Source of the DNA: Maribrevibacterium harenarium
Lineage (GTDB): Bacteria; Pseudomonadota; Gammaproteobacteria; Pseudomonadales; Marinomonadaceae
Assembly (NCBI RefSeq): GCF_006385675.1
Contig: NZ_VFRR01000006.1
Coordinates: 86,050 to 150,049 of the forward strand
Length of the DNA: 64,000 nucleotides
Direction: 5' to 3'
Shown here: positions 25,714 through 35,513 of the stretch, one piece after another
Layout: each line of letters begins with the position of its first letter
Position numbering within the stretch: position 1 is the first letter of the stretch
Notes under the pieces: model-generated
The model's database searches: none
What the model saw: the letters and a program-made list of their open reading frames with translations, nothing else
Told to the model about the DNA's origin: nothing
Program-made: the position numbers and the translations under genes

Positions 25714-27306
25714 TTAAGCTTGTTTAGGTTGCGTCACCTGCTTCCAGAACTGACTTGCTAGGCCTTCCATATCTTTGGCTAACTCGCGCATATCCGAGCA
25801 AGAATGCACGTCTTCGCGACTACGCCCAGTGATTTCTGTGGCAACAACACTTGCTCTGGCAATACGATGATTAATGTCGCTAGCACAACCACTTTGCTGC
25901 TCCATGGCCGAGGCCGTTTCCATCGCCTGCATGTGTATTTCTTTCAGATCCCGTTGGGCTTCCAATACAGTTTCTTCCGCCACTCGGGTTTGGGAACCAC
26001 TGCTTTGTGCCGCCTCAACGGCTAGCTCCATTTTGGCAAAGGCTGTTTGTGAGCCCTGCTGTACTCGCTCGATAGCCGCAACGATATCTTCGGTAGATTC
26101 ATAAGTACGGGTTGCCAAACCACGCACCTCATCAGCGACTACTGCAAAACCGCGACCTTGCTCACCAGCACGAGCCGCCTCAATCGCAGCGTTCAATGCC
26201 AGTAAGTTGGTCTGCTCCGCTACTTCGCGAATCACTTCTACGACGGAAGAAATGGCATCGCTGTCTTCTTTTAATTTGGAAAGCTCGTCCCGCGCCAAGG
26301 TAATTTGCTCGCAAACTTGATCCATGGCCCGCTTAGTATGGGAAATGGCGCTTAAACCAGAATCCATTTTTGCACTAGCGGATTCAGATGCTGCCGCACT
26401 CTGCTGAGTAGAAGCCGCAACTTGTTCCACTGCCGCCGCCATTTCTTCGGTCGCATGCTCGATATTACTAAAGTCATCGCTTAGCGCAGCAAGTGAACGT
26501 TGGCTCGTTTCCACACTGTCACAAATGCTAGATTGCTTGTCCCATACTTGGCGGGAAAATTCATTGATACGACCAACGACCGCTGCGGTTTCCCCCCTTA
26601 AGCGCGTTAACGCCAAGCGAATAAAACCCGCTTCGTCAGTGCGACCAGTATAGACATAGGCAGCTAGTTCAGAATCGGAAATGGCTTTGCTGTCTTCAAC
26701 GACACGTAGAATTGGTTGCAATGACAGATAGTTGGCACCAAGCCCTAATACCGCAGCAGCTCCAGAGGCTAGCCATGCTGCAGTGCCATCCAAACCGATG
26801 TTTGCACCAATGATTGCAAGGCTAGTTAATGCCGTAGCTCCGAGAATTTTCGTAGGCAGGGACAATAATGGCTTCTTGGGCAAAACTTTCGCAGCGTTAC
26901 TGCCTGCTTGATTTAGTTTTTTGTAGAGCACCTCGGCCCGCTGCTTTACTGATTCATCAGGCAGACGCCGCACAGATTGATATTCAATAACTTGGCCGTC
27001 TTTGAGAATTGGACTTGCGTAGGCATCCACCCAGTAATAACCACCATCCTTACAGCGGTTTTTTACTACCCCCATCCAGGACTTTTTCGCCAAAAGGTGG
27101 GTCCACATATCCTTAAATGCCGCGGCTGGCATATCGCTATGGCGGATCACATTATGGGGCTTTTGCAATAAATCAGACTTGGTGAATCCACTCACCGCCT
27201 CAAATTCCGCATTGATGTCAGTAATATGGCTTTTCAGATCGGTAATGGAAAGAATGTTTGCGTCTTTCGCCAAGACACGCTCAGATCCATTTTGTGTGTA
27301 ACTCAT
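25714..27306 (-). CDS. Aer-like PAS chemoreceptor (aerotaxis/energy taxis)
   Basis: The 530-residue product has an N-terminal PAS domain (about 15-125; [14 protein letters not shown] and [11 protein letters not shown] are typical of FAD-binding Aer PAS), two adjacent membrane segments (about 150-190), a HAMP-like stretch, and a methyl-accepting signalling domain. The hairpin tip [28 protein letters not shown] is recognisable by [12 protein letters not shown] and [10 protein letters not shown]. Aer receptors sense redox state through FAD and signal to CheA/CheW. No chemotaxis genes are adjacent. Confidence 0.92.
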   Translation of the reverse strand: MSYTQNGSERVLAKDANILSITDLKSHITDINAEFEAVSGFTKSDLLQKPHNVIRHSDMPAAAFKDMWTHLLAKKSWMGVVKNRCKDGGYYWVDAYASPILKDGQVIEYQSVRRLPDESVKQRAEVLYKKLNQAGSNAAKVLPKKPLLSLPTKILGATALTSLAIIGANIGLDGTAAWLASGAAAVLGLGANYLSLQPILRVVEDSKAISDSELAAYVYTGRTDEAGFIRLALTRLRGETAAVVGRINEFSRQVWDKQSSICDSVETSQRSLAALSDDFSNIEHATEEMAAAVEQVAASTQQSAAASESASAKMDSGLSAISHTKRAMDQVCEQITLARDELSKLKEDSDAISSVVEVIREVAEQTNLLALNAAIEAARAGEQGRGFAVVADEVRGLATRTYESTEDIVAAIERVQQGSQTAFAKMELAVEAAQSSGSQTRVAEETVLEAQRDLKEIHMQAMETASAMEQQSGCASDINHRIARASVVATEITGRSREDVHSCSDMRELAKDMEGLASQFWKQVTQPKQA

Positions 27307-27482
27307 TGATCTCCCCCTGATGTCCCCTGTTTTTATTGGGGGCGAATTTTACGTGTTTCCGTAACAATTCAATGATGATTCAAATCAAAGGAGCTGTTGC
27401 ATTTTTAAACAATTATTAACGAAAAGTCAGATTGCGATAACAATCTGACCGGTTGTGTAAACTATTGTATTAAAAACCTTTT

Positions 27483-28934
27483 TTAAGGAAGGTAGATGCC
27501 CACGTTCTGATGTCCTTTACCTAGCAAGTAGGAGGCGTGAATACGGCTCATGACGCCCTTGCCGCAATACAGTAAATGAGGGACATCTGCAGCCAAATCC
27601 TGCCAGCGGGACTCCAAGGCAAAAAATGGAATTACCTTAATGGGGCGACCATGGGCTTTGAGTGGTTTTTTCTCAGCCTCATCTGGGTGGCGAATATCCA
27701 CAATAACCTCATCACCCACAGGCATACGCACTACCGGGATCTCTCCTTGATATTGCTTATCCACAGCGCTCATCACATCTTGGATGGTTTGTACTTGGGC
27801 ATTGGTAATGGCTTCATCCAAGACGCTAAAATCAAACTTGGCTTCTTCTCGTTCTACCCGATGCATCTTCGCTCGGGTGGTCGGTTTAACCGAAATCACA
27901 CCACAGAACTCCGGCATACTTGCGGCAAATGGGGCCGTACCGATATCAATTGCGGTGTCGATAATGACCTGCTTGTTAGTGGTTATCAGTGGTCGAATTA
28001 CCAACTCATCGGTCACACTATCAATGACTTTTAGGTTGGCTAACGTTTGGCTAGAAACCTGAGCGATACTTTCGCCGGTCACCAATGCTTTGGCTCCAAC
28101 CCCTTCCATCACTTGGCTGGCGGCACGTAGCATCATACGTTTCAAAATGACGCCCATTTCGGCGTTGTCAACGTTGGTCAGGATTTCGCCAACCACTTTT
28201 TCAAATGGCACGGTAACGAATTTAACGCTCAAGCCGCTACCGTATTTTTTCCAGAGAAAGTGAGAAACCTGCTTCACGCCAATCTCGTGGGCATCCCCGC
28301 CAAGATTAAAGAAACAGAAATGGGTCTTTAATCCGCGACTCATGGTCATGAAAGAACTCACCGTGGAGTCGTAGCCACCAGAGATAAGGGACAACACAGA
28401 GTCCTGGGAGCCAAGTGGGTAACCACCTAACCCTTCAACACGCTGCTCGATTAGCCAAACGCGGTCATCACGAATATCGATTGGCACCAAAACATCAGGA
28501 GCTTTTAAATGCACCGATTTGGCGCCACAACGCTGCCATAACTCACTGCCAATTTCCCGTTCAGCTTCCACCGAGGTAAAGCTGTGTGTACCGACACGCT
28601 TCACCCGTACCGCGAATACGGCGTCCTTTAGCAACTCACCGTAGGCGTCTACCGCCTGTTCAACAATATCGGTAAAAGTCGTAAAGGTGAACTCGCGCAC
28701 ATATTGGAAATGGGCGATGCCAGAGATACAGGCTAACGCCGAGACAAAATCGGAACGGCACTCTTCCCGCTCAGAAAGCACTTCGATATAGTCCCAGTTG
28801 CCGGCCACGACAACGTCGTAGTCAATGTCTCTGAGTACTAAACGAATGTTTTGTCTTAATTGTTTGACCAGTGCCTTACGTACTGGACGACTTTTGATGG
28901 TAATTTCGGGGAAGAACTTAACGATGAATTTCAT
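27483..28934 (-). CDS. thiI: tRNA 4-thiouridine synthetase ThiI
   Basis: The 483-residue product has an N-terminal ferredoxin-like/THUMP region, a PP-loop ATPase (SGGYDST) and a C-terminal rhodanese domain. Both catalytic Cys positions known from E. coli ThiI are present, in EFCGVISVKPTTRAK and in the rhodanese loop LLYCGKGVMS, so it should act in tRNA U8 thiolation and in thiazole synthesis for thiamine. It is divergent from glnA. Confidence 0.95.
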   Translation of the reverse strand: MKFIVKFFPEITIKSRPVRKALVKQLRQNIRLVLRDIDYDVVVAGNWDYIEVLSEREECRSDFVSALACISGIAHFQYVREFTFTTFTDIVEQAVDAYGELLKDAVFAVRVKRVGTHSFTSVEAEREIGSELWQRCGAKSVHLKAPDVLVPIDIRDDRVWLIEQRVEGLGGYPLGSQDSVLSLISGGYDSTVSSFMTMSRGLKTHFCFFNLGGDAHEIGVKQVSHFLWKKYGSGLSVKFVTVPFEKVVGEILTNVDNAEMGVILKRMMLRAASQVMEGVGAKALVTGESIAQVSSQTLANLKVIDSVTDELVIRPLITTNKQVIIDTAIDIGTAPFAASMPEFCGVISVKPTTRAKMHRVEREEAKFDFSVLDEAITNAQVQTIQDVMSAVDKQYQGEIPVVRMPVGDEVIVDIRHPDEAEKKPLKAHGRPIKVIPFFALESRWQDLAADVPHLLYCGKGVMSRIHASYLLGKGHQNVGIYLP

Positions 28935-29014
28935 TGGGTGTGAGTATTATTTAGGCAGTGTTAACAAAGGGGGCACAGTATAAAGCAATGCTCTGGGATG
29001 CCAAGTTTCATTTT

Positions 29015-29052
29015 TGCACCAAGAAATAACACACGAAAACATATCTGCACCA
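29015..29052 (+). promoter_or_regulatory. Two NtrC half-sites upstream of glnA
   Basis: TGCACCA occurs at 29015 and 29046. This is the left half of the NtrC site; the right halves are weak. The 31-base spacing is about three helical turns, like the paired NtrC sites of the enteric glnA enhancer. They lie roughly 150-190 bases before the expected transcription start. Confidence 0.6.
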
Positions 29053-29178
29053 AAAAAGAGCATTTATCGCTTTTTTAGTGCGATGGAGTGTCTGAATTCG
29101 TGCAGAGTCTTTGTGATATCCCGTTGAGCAAAGATTAAAGCATTGTTTTTAAAGAACTTTTCTCTGTGCTCTGATTTC

Positions 29179-29194
29179 TGGCACAGGAAATGCT
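29179..29194 (+). promoter_or_regulatory. Sigma54 promoter of glnA
   Basis: TGGCACAGGAAATGCT has the invariant GG and GC with exactly 10 bases between them and a perfect TGGCAC -24 element. Transcription should start near 29205. Confidence 0.8.
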
Positions 29195-29274
29195 TAAGAA
29201 TCCGCAACGTTGCTTCTTACGAGGCACTTGCAGACACGAAAGAAATTTCGCCTAACCAAAACTGGAGATTAAAT

Positions 29275-30681
29275 ATGTCAAACAAGACTCTTGGTTTGAT
29301 CGCTGAGCACGACGTAAAGTGGGTTGACCTTCGCTTTACAGACTTCAAAGGTAAAGAGCAGCACGTTACAATTCCTGCTTCTGAAGTAGATGAAGAATTC
29401 TTCGAAAACGGTCAAATGTTTGACGGTTCTTCTATTTCTGGTTGGAAAGGCATTAACGAATCCGACATGATCATGCTTCCAGATGATGAAGCGTCTGTAA
29501 TGGATCCATTCACGGAAGAGCCAACTGTGATCGTTCGTTGCAACATCATCGAACCTACTACTATGCAAGGTTACGACCGTGACCCACGCTCTGTAGCTCT
29601 ACGCGCTGAAGAATACTTGAAATCTACTGGTCTTGGTGACACGGCATTCTTTGGTCCAGAGCCAGAATTCTTCATTTTTGACGATGTTAAATGGCATGCA
29701 GACATGTCTGGCTGCAGCGTTGAAATCAACTCTGAAGAAGCGGCTTGGTCTTCTAAAAAGTCTTTTGAAGGCGGCAACACTGGCCACCGTCCACGCGTGA
29801 AAGGCGGCTACTTCCCAGTTCCACCAATCGACTCTCACCACGAAATCCGTGCCGCTATGTGTAACGCAATGGAAGCGATGGGCCTTTCTGTTGAAGTACA
29901 CCACCACGAAGTAGCGACTGCGGGTCAAAACGAAATCGGTGTTAAATTTAACACCCTAGTTAAGAAAGCTGACGAAGTTCAAATTCTTAAGTACTGTGTA
30001 CACAACGTTGCGCACCTATACGGTAAAACTGCGACTTTCATGCCTAAACCAATCGTTGGTGACAACGGTTCTGGTATGCACGTACACCAGTCTTTCTGGA
30101 AAGATGGCCAAAACCAATTCGCTGGTGACCAATACGCTGGCCTATCTGAAATGGCGCTTTACTACATCGGCGGTATCATCAAGCACGCGAAAGCGTTGAA
30201 CGCGTTCACTAACGCTTCTACCAATGCTTACAAACGTCTTGTTCCAGGTTTCGAAGCACCAGTTATGCTTGCTTACTCTGCACGTAACCGTTCTGCTTCC
30301 ATCCGTATTCCTTACGTTTCTAGCCCTAAAGGTAAGCGTATCGAAGCACGTTTCCCTGATCCAACCGCTAACCCATACCTAGCTTTCGCTGCAATGTTGA
30401 TGGCTGGTATCGACGGTATCAAGAACAAGATCCACCCAGGGGATGCAGCAGATAAAGACCTTTACGATCTTCCACCAGAAGAAGGTAAATTGATCCCTAC
30501 TGTTGCTAGCAGCCTAGAAGAAGCACTTGCTTGCCTAGACGCTGATCGCACTTTCTTGACTGAGGGTGGTGTATTCTCTGACGACATGATCGATGCCTAC
30601 ATCGAACTTAAAGCAGCAGAAGCACAACGTGTTGCTATGACTACGCACCCAATCGAGTTCGAACTTTACTACAGCGTTTAA
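29275..30681 (+). CDS. glnA: Glutamine synthetase type I
   Basis: The 468-residue enzyme makes glutamine from glutamate, ammonia and ATP. Typical motifs are FDGSSISGW, the NGSGMHVH metal/ATP region, [13 protein letters not shown] and the adenylylation loop LYDLPPEE with its Tyr, so it is regulated by reversible adenylylation. CTGGAGA precedes the ATG at 29275; the frame extends upstream without conservation. Codons look strongly biased, as for a highly expressed gene. A sigma54 promoter and NtrC half-sites lie upstream; ntrB-ntrC follow after a terminator. Confidence 0.98.
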   Translation: MSNKTLGLIAEHDVKWVDLRFTDFKGKEQHVTIPASEVDEEFFENGQMFDGSSISGWKGINESDMIMLPDDEASVMDPFTEEPTVIVRCNIIEPTTMQGYDRDPRSVALRAEEYLKSTGLGDTAFFGPEPEFFIFDDVKWHADMSGCSVEINSEEAAWSSKKSFEGGNTGHRPRVKGGYFPVPPIDSHHEIRAAMCNAMEAMGLSVEVHHHEVATAGQNEIGVKFNTLVKKADEVQILKYCVHNVAHLYGKTATFMPKPIVGDNGSGMHVHQSFWKDGQNQFAGDQYAGLSEMALYYIGGIIKHAKALNAFTNASTNAYKRLVPGFEAPVMLAYSARNRSASIRIPYVSSPKGKRIEARFPDPTANPYLAFAAMLMAGIDGIKNKIHPGDAADKDLYDLPPEEGKLIPTVASSLEEALACLDADRTFLTEGGVFSDDMIDAYIELKAAEAQRVAMTTHPIEFELYYSV

Positions 30682-30710
30682 TTTGGCAAATTAACTTGTC
30701 GATATAACCG

Positions 30711-30742
30711 AAAGGCCCTGACACATGTCGGGGCTTTTTTTT
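30711..30742 (+). terminator. Terminator of glnA
   Basis: GGCCCTGAC-ACAT-GTCGGGGCT followed by eight T residues; the stem includes one wobble pair. It separates glnA from ntrB-ntrC and limits read-through. Confidence 0.85.
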
Positions 30743-30770
30743 GCCCAATTTTGTCATCACCTCAGGATAA

Positions 30771-30777
30771 TGCACCA
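30771..30777 (+). promoter_or_regulatory. NtrC half-site upstream of ntrB
   Basis: TGCACCA, the same heptamer as before glnA, sits about 190 bases before the ntrB start. In enterics NtrC represses the glnL promoter from such a site; here only a half-site is clear. Confidence 0.4.
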
Positions 30778-30964
30778 TAATAAGGCAAGACATAAAATAA
30801 TGGTTGCTCCAAGGCCCAGAATATGGAGCTTCAAAGACGCACAATGTTGGTTCGTATTTTGCAGTCATTTGTTTGCTAATCACTTTTTACGGTAGATACC
30901 GTGCGAGCAATCAGAAAACGATAACAAATAACAACTGAGTTACACCTTATGAGAGGCAGTACCT

Positions 30965-32038
30965 GTGCATAGCTTACTGATCGATCATTTATCCACTGCC
31001 GTGGTGCAATTGAATCGAGAACTACAAATCGAGTATCTGAATCCATCAGCGGAAATGCTATTGGAAGTCAGTCGGCGCCGTATCTATGGGCACGATTTAA
31101 CCTCGGCTTTTAGTGAAGATGAAAAAAGTGCTAAAGACCTATGGGATGCAATTGATTCTGGACATCCATTCACTAAACGGGAAGCGGAGATCACCCTAAC
31201 CACGGGCAAATCGTTACTCTGTGACTATACGGTCACGCCGGTGCTAGGCAGCCTAAATTACATTGAAAGCCTATTAATCGAATTACATCCAAGGGATCGC
31301 ATGAAGCGCATTTCCCAAGAGGACGAATTGATTGCTAACCACCAGACGAGCAAAGAGCTTATTCGCGGTTTAGCCCACGAAATTAAAAATCCACTTGGCG
31401 GTATCAGAGGGGCAGCACAACTTATTAGTCGAGCCTTTTCCGACGAAGCGCTGAAAGACTACACCCAAGTGATTATTGAAGAATCGGATCGCTTGCGAGA
31501 TCTGGTAGACCGGCTACTTGGCCCTAGACAATTGCCCCAATATAAAGCACTGAATATTCATCGAGTATTGGAGCGGGTCAATCAACTCATTTCGGTGGAA
31601 GCCGATGGTCAAATTGAGCTAGTGCGTGATTATGATCCTAGCATCCCAGATGTGGTTGGAGATGAGGCCCAGTTAATCCAAGCGGTGCTCAACGTAGTAC
31701 GCAATGCCATGCAGGCCTTGCTCCAGGATCAGAGCAACGGATCGAAAAAGATCGTCTTATCTACCCGCGCGTTACGCCAATTTACCATTGGAGCCAAGCG
31801 ACATCGTTTGGTTTGCAAAATCAGCATTACCGATAACGGTCCCGGCATCCCTGACCACATTATGAAAACCCTATTCTACCCCATGGTAAGTGGTCGCCCT
31901 GACGGCACTGGGCTCGGTTTATCTATTGCCCAGTCTGTGATTCATCAACACAGCGGCATCATTGAATGCAATAGCGTACCGCAACACACCGAATTCAATA
32001 TTTTAATTCCGATCGAGAAGTTATCGGTAACAGGCTAG
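30965..32038 (+). CDS. glnL: Nitrogen regulation sensor kinase/phosphatase NtrB
   Basis: The 357-residue soluble kinase has an N-terminal PAS domain (about 5-110), the phosphoacceptor His138 in RGLAHEIKNPLGG, an N box VVRNAMQA, and ATP-binding G boxes DNGPGIPD and GRPDGTGLGL. NtrB phosphorylates NtrC under nitrogen limitation and is controlled by PII. It starts with GTG after GAGAGGCAG. ntrC follows after 9 bases. Confidence 0.95.
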   Translation: MHSLLIDHLSTAVVQLNRELQIEYLNPSAEMLLEVSRRRIYGHDLTSAFSEDEKSAKDLWDAIDSGHPFTKREAEITLTTGKSLLCDYTVTPVLGSLNYIESLLIELHPRDRMKRISQEDELIANHQTSKELIRGLAHEIKNPLGGIRGAAQLISRAFSDEALKDYTQVIIEESDRLRDLVDRLLGPRQLPQYKALNIHRVLERVNQLISVEADGQIELVRDYDPSIPDVVGDEAQLIQAVLNVVRNAMQALLQDQSNGSKKIVLSTRALRQFTIGAKRHRLVCKISITDNGPGIPDHIMKTLFYPMVSGRPDGTGLGLSIAQSVIHQHSGIIECNSVPQHTEFNILIPIEKLSVTG

Positions 32039-32047
32039 GAGAGAGTT

Positions 32048-33475
32048 ATGCCAAATCAAGAAACTGTTTGGATCGTCGATGACGACCGTTCAATTCGCTG
32101 GGTGCTGGAGAAAACCCTAGAACAGGAAGGCATACAATGTCGGTTGTTCGATACGGCGGAATCACTCGCAAGCGCCATAAAAAGGGACCAACCGACGGCC
32201 ATCATCAGTGACATTCGTATGCCAGGCATGGATGGGTTAACGCTACTCAGTCGCTTGCAAGAAGATCATCCCTATGTGCCCGTCATTATCATGACAGCTC
32301 ATTCTGACCTAGAAAGTGCGGTAGCCTCCTACCAGGGAGGTGCGTTTGAATACTTGCCAAAACCATTCGATGTAGATGAAGCCGTCACCTTGGTTAAGCG
32401 CGCCATTCTTCACCACAAAAAATCCCAACCGGATTTAACCCCGGTTGCGCCCCCTGAGCCACTGGTACAAAAAGAGATTATTGGTGAAGCACCGGCGATG
32501 CAGGAGGTATTCCGTGCTATTGGTCGTTTAGCCAACTCCAATATTACGGTTTTGATCAACGGTGAGTCAGGCACAGGTAAAGAACTCGTTGCGCAAGCGC
32601 TACATCGCCACAGCCCACGTTCGAAGAATCCATTTATTGCCCTTAATATGGCAGCCATTCCCCACGACCTGATTGAGTCAGAGTTATTCGGCCATGAAAA
32701 AGGGGCGTTTACCGGGGCTAATACCCAACGCCGAGGCCGCTTCGAACAGGCTAATGGCGGCACCCTATTTCTGGATGAAATCGGTGATATGCCGGCGGAA
32801 ACACAAACTCGTCTATTGCGTGTATTAGCCGATGGTGAATTTTACCGTGTTGGTGGTCATACCCCGGTAAAAGTGGATGTACGTATTATTGCAGCGACCC
32901 ACCAGAATCTAGAAGGTTTAGTGGAGAAAGGTGCCTTCCGGGAGGATTTATTCCACCGCCTAAATGTCATCCGCATCCACCTACCGAAACTGGCAGAACG
33001 TCGGGAAGATATTCCTAAGCTGGCACGCTACTTCTTAAGCAAAGCAGCCGATGAATTGCATGTGGAACCCAAGGTGCTCTCCCCTGAGACAGAAAGTTAT
33101 CTGAGCCGCCTAGACTGGCCGGGGAACGTACGTCAGCTAGAAAATACTTGTCGCTGGCTGATTGTGATGGCATCGGGTAGAGAAGTCCTAGTAGAGGATT
33201 TACCGCCGGAATTACTTGAGCATACGCCATCCTCACAACCTTTTGGTTCATGGGAAGATGCTCTCAAGAGCTGGGTCAATGCAGCACTGGCCACTGGGCA
33301 AAAAGGCATTTTGGAACAGGCCGTACCTAAATTTGAACGCATCATGATTGAAACTGCTTTGGCACATACCGCTGGCCGCCGCCGTGATGCGTCCCTGTTA
33401 CTCGGCTGGGGACGTAACACCTTGACCCGCAAAATTAAGGAATTAGGGATCGACAATCACGACACCAGCGATTAA
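32048..33475 (+). CDS. glnG: Nitrogen regulation response regulator NtrC
   Basis: The 475-residue sigma54 activator has a receiver domain with Asp55 (SDIRMPGMDG), a AAA+ domain with Walker A GESGTGKE and the sigma54-contacting GAFTGA loop, and a Fis-type helix-turn-helix at the C-terminus (RRRDASLLLGWGRNTLTRKIKEL). It should activate glnA and probably liv through sigma54. GGAGAG precedes the ATG. A hairpin terminator follows. Confidence 0.97.
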   Translation: MPNQETVWIVDDDRSIRWVLEKTLEQEGIQCRLFDTAESLASAIKRDQPTAIISDIRMPGMDGLTLLSRLQEDHPYVPVIIMTAHSDLESAVASYQGGAFEYLPKPFDVDEAVTLVKRAILHHKKSQPDLTPVAPPEPLVQKEIIGEAPAMQEVFRAIGRLANSNITVLINGESGTGKELVAQALHRHSPRSKNPFIALNMAAIPHDLIESELFGHEKGAFTGANTQRRGRFEQANGGTLFLDEIGDMPAETQTRLLRVLADGEFYRVGGHTPVKVDVRIIAATHQNLEGLVEKGAFREDLFHRLNVIRIHLPKLAERREDIPKLARYFLSKAADELHVEPKVLSPETESYLSRLDWPGNVRQLENTCRWLIVMASGREVLVEDLPPELLEHTPSSQPFGSWEDALKSWVNAALATGQKGILEQAVPKFERIMIETALAHTAGRRRDASLLLGWGRNTLTRKIKELGIDNHDTSD

Positions 33476-33485
33476 CTCATTCTTT

Positions 33486-33514
33486 CACACCGGATAAATC
33501 ACTTATCCGGTGTG
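33486..33514 (+). terminator. Hairpin after ntrC
   Basis: CACACCGGATAA and TTATCCGGTGTG form a perfect 12-bp stem around a 5-base loop, 10 bases after the ntrC stop. The T tail is weak, so it may protect the mRNA end as much as terminate. Confidence 0.7.
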
Positions 33515-33640
33515 CCTCTTCGCAGTTTTTCACGGTTGTTATGATATATAGCAGCCTCAGTCTTCTATACTTAGTCGTTTTCGTGCAATAATCCTCTTTA
33601 TAATGACGAAAAAACCACCACGATAGTTAAGGAAACTGCT

Positions 33641-34024
33641 ATGTACCCTACTCTTGAATCCATGGGCATCACAAGCTTCGAAAATATTGAAAAGTACACC
33701 TTGCGCTACGAAGGTGGTTTTGATGTTTTGAAGATTTATTACCGCCGTGAAAAGGGTTCTCTGCTACCAAAAAGCAAAAAATTTAAATTTGGTCGCTCCA
33801 CTCGCACTGTGCTTGCTGATGGCGGTCAACAACAATACCGCGAAGTAAGCGAACCATCTCTGGTGGTATTACGTGCGGTTGACGAATTAGGTCGTTTGCT
33901 AGGCCAAGAGTTCGAAGACAAACTCACAAAAGAAGACCTAGTCAAAGAACTAGATCATCTAGAGCGCGTAGTAGCCAACAAGATTGCTGAGTTGAAAGAG
34001 AAAATCGATAAGCTAAGCCATTAA
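33641..34024 (+). CDS. DUF3461 family protein
   Basis: The 127-residue soluble protein starts MYPTLESMGI, followed by a positively charged segment (KGSLLPKSKKFKFGRS) and a C-terminal helix rich in Glu and Lys (about 95-127) likely to form a coiled coil. It fits DUF3461, a small family of gammaproteobacteria with no assigned function; I can add nothing on role. It has its own terminator and lies between ntrC and tsaC. GGAAACTGCT before the ATG serves as ribosome site. Confidence 0.8.
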   Translation: MYPTLESMGITSFENIEKYTLRYEGGFDVLKIYYRREKGSLLPKSKKFKFGRSTRTVLADGGQQQYREVSEPSLVVLRAVDELGRLLGQEFEDKLTKEDLVKELDHLERVVANKIAELKEKIDKLSH

Positions 34025-34050
34025 TTTAGCATCGATAACCCAAGCTTAAA

Positions 34051-34087
34051 AAAACAGAGCCCAGAAATTATGGCTCTGTTTTTTTTA
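34051..34087 (+). terminator. Terminator of the DUF3461 gene
   Basis: AAACAGAGCC and GGCTCTGTTT form the stem, followed by a run of T, 27 bases after the stop. Confidence 0.9.
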
Positions 34088-34148
34088 TGTGGGTACAATC
34101 GGCATTTGTTAATCATTTTCATTACTACGAAATATCGAGAGAATGCCA

Positions 34149-34706
34149 ATGCTGATTTCCACCGCTATTGATGAACTGGCCGCCATTATGCGAGCCGGTG
34201 GTGTCATCGCTTATCCCACGGAAGCGGTTTGGGGGTTAGGATGTGACCCCAATAACGCGGCCGCTGTTCAGCGGATACTTGATCTCAAACAGCGCCCGAT
34301 GGAAAAAGGATTGATTTTAGTGGCTGGAGCCCCAGAGCAGCTTACTCCTTGGGCAAACGATTTGCCTGTCGAGGCGGTTGCACGCTTATATAGCAAATGC
34401 GAGCGCCCCACTTCTTGGGTCGTTCCCGACACCACAATCGCACCCACGTGGGTTCGCGGCTCCCACGAAAGTATCGCCATCCGTTTAAGCCAACATCCTT
34501 ACGTTTCTAGGTTATGTGAAGCCTTTGGTGGCCCCATTGTTTCCACCTCCGCCAATCCAGCCAGCCTGGAACCAGCTAGATCGTTAGAGGAAGTAACCGC
34601 TTACTTCCGTGATAATCTCGATGGCATCTTGGATGCTCCACTAGGGGGCGAGCAGCAACCGTCTCAGATCTTAGACTTACTTACCGGTAAGCCGTTTCGG
34701 CTTTAA
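34149..34706 (+). CDS. tsaC: Threonylcarbamoyl-AMP synthase
   Basis: The 185-residue YrdC/Sua5-type enzyme makes threonylcarbamoyl-AMP from threonine, bicarbonate and ATP for the t6A37 modification of tRNA. Signs are [27 protein letters not shown] and [14 protein letters not shown]. The ATG at 34149 has GAGAG about 7 bases upstream; an ATG two codons earlier is too close to it. It has the short TsaC form without the Sua5 C-terminal domain. Confidence 0.95.
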   Translation: MLISTAIDELAAIMRAGGVIAYPTEAVWGLGCDPNNAAAVQRILDLKQRPMEKGLILVAGAPEQLTPWANDLPVEAVARLYSKCERPTSWVVPDTTIAPTWVRGSHESIAIRLSQHPYVSRLCEAFGGPIVSTSANPASLEPARSLEEVTAYFRDNLDGILDAPLGGEQQPSQILDLLTGKPFRL

Positions 34707-34737
34707 TCCCACTCTACGGCTTACTTCTTTGCAAAAG

Positions 34738-34773
34738 AAAACCCCCAAGCGCTAAGGAGCGCTTGGGGGTTTG
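34738..34773. terminator. Bidirectional terminator between tsaC and livF
   Basis: ACCCCCAAGCGCT-AAGG-AGCGCTTGGGGGT is a perfect 13-bp stem flanked by A and T runs, serving the two convergent genes. Confidence 0.92.
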
Positions 34774-34799
34774 ATCGTTATTGCATGAACCGATTGAAA

Positions 34800-35513
34800 C
34801 TAGTGACCGCCTAGGTAGGCTTCACGAACTTCAGGATTCACCAGCAGTTCTGCACCCGTGCCGGTCATACGAATTTCACCGTTCACCATTACGTAACCAC
34901 GGTCCGCCAATTTCAAGGCGTGGTTGGCGTTTTGTTCCACCAAGAAGATGGTCATGCCAGTACTCGCCACGTCCTGCAGAATTTGGAAAATCTGCTTTAC
35001 GATAATCGGCGCCAGACCCAGACTTGGCTCATCCAGCAACAGGAGTTTTGGACGACTCATCAGGGCGCGGGCAATAGCTAGCATTTGCTGTTCACCACCG
35101 GACATGGTGGAAGCCCGTTGGTTACGACGTTCACGTAAACGGGGGAACAAGGTAAACATACGCTCCATATCTTCATCACAATGTTCCATACCGATTGGAA
35201 TCGTTCCCATCAGTAGGTTTTCTTCCACAGACATACCTGGAAAGATACGACGCCCTTCCGGAGACTGGGCGAGACCATTGGAAGCCACATAGTGAGCTGA
35301 TTTACGGGTAATGTCTTCGCCTTGGTAGATGATCTGACCACCGGAAGCCCGTGGTTGACCAAAGATCGACATCAGCAAGGTCGACTTACCGGCACCGTTG
35401 GCTCCGATCATGGTAACGATCTCGCCTTGGTTAACGGTAAGAGACACTTTTTTGAGTGCCTGGATCGGACCATAGTGGACATCTACATCTTTAAATTCCA
35501 ATAAGGCCGTCAT
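34800..35513 (-). CDS. livF: Branched-chain amino acid ABC transporter ATPase LivF
   Basis: The 237-residue ATPase has Walker A GANGAGKST, signature MSGGEQQML and Walker B LLLLDEPS. It is the last gene of livJHMGF and overlaps livG by 4 bases, so translation is coupled. With LivG it powers uptake through LivHM. Confidence 0.96.
   Translation of the reverse strand: MTALLEFKDVDVHYGPIQALKKVSLTVNQGEIVTMIGANGAGKSTLLMSIFGQPRASGGQIIYQGEDITRKSAHYVASNGLAQSPEGRRIFPGMSVEENLLMGTIPIGMEHCDEDMERMFTLFPRLRERRNQRASTMSGGEQQMLAIARALMSRPKLLLLDEPSLGLAPIIVKQIFQILQDVASTGMTIFLVEQNANHALKLADRGYVMVNGEIRMTGTGAELLVNPEVREAYLGGH

Larger units (their letters stand above)
28935..29274. other. Control region between thiI and glnA
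   Basis: A 340-base gap without a gene. It holds two TGCACCA heptamers 31 bases apart (29015-29021 and 29046-29052), a sigma54-type promoter (29179-29194) and a leader of about 70 bases before glnA. The region from 29045 to 29100 is A/T-rich, as expected of a bending region between activator sites and promoter. Confidence 0.75.

Noticed and set aside
33486..33514. Regulatory operator in the inverted repeat after ntrC
   Set aside because: Its place 10 bases after a stop codon and the long perfect stem fit an mRNA end hairpin better than an operator.
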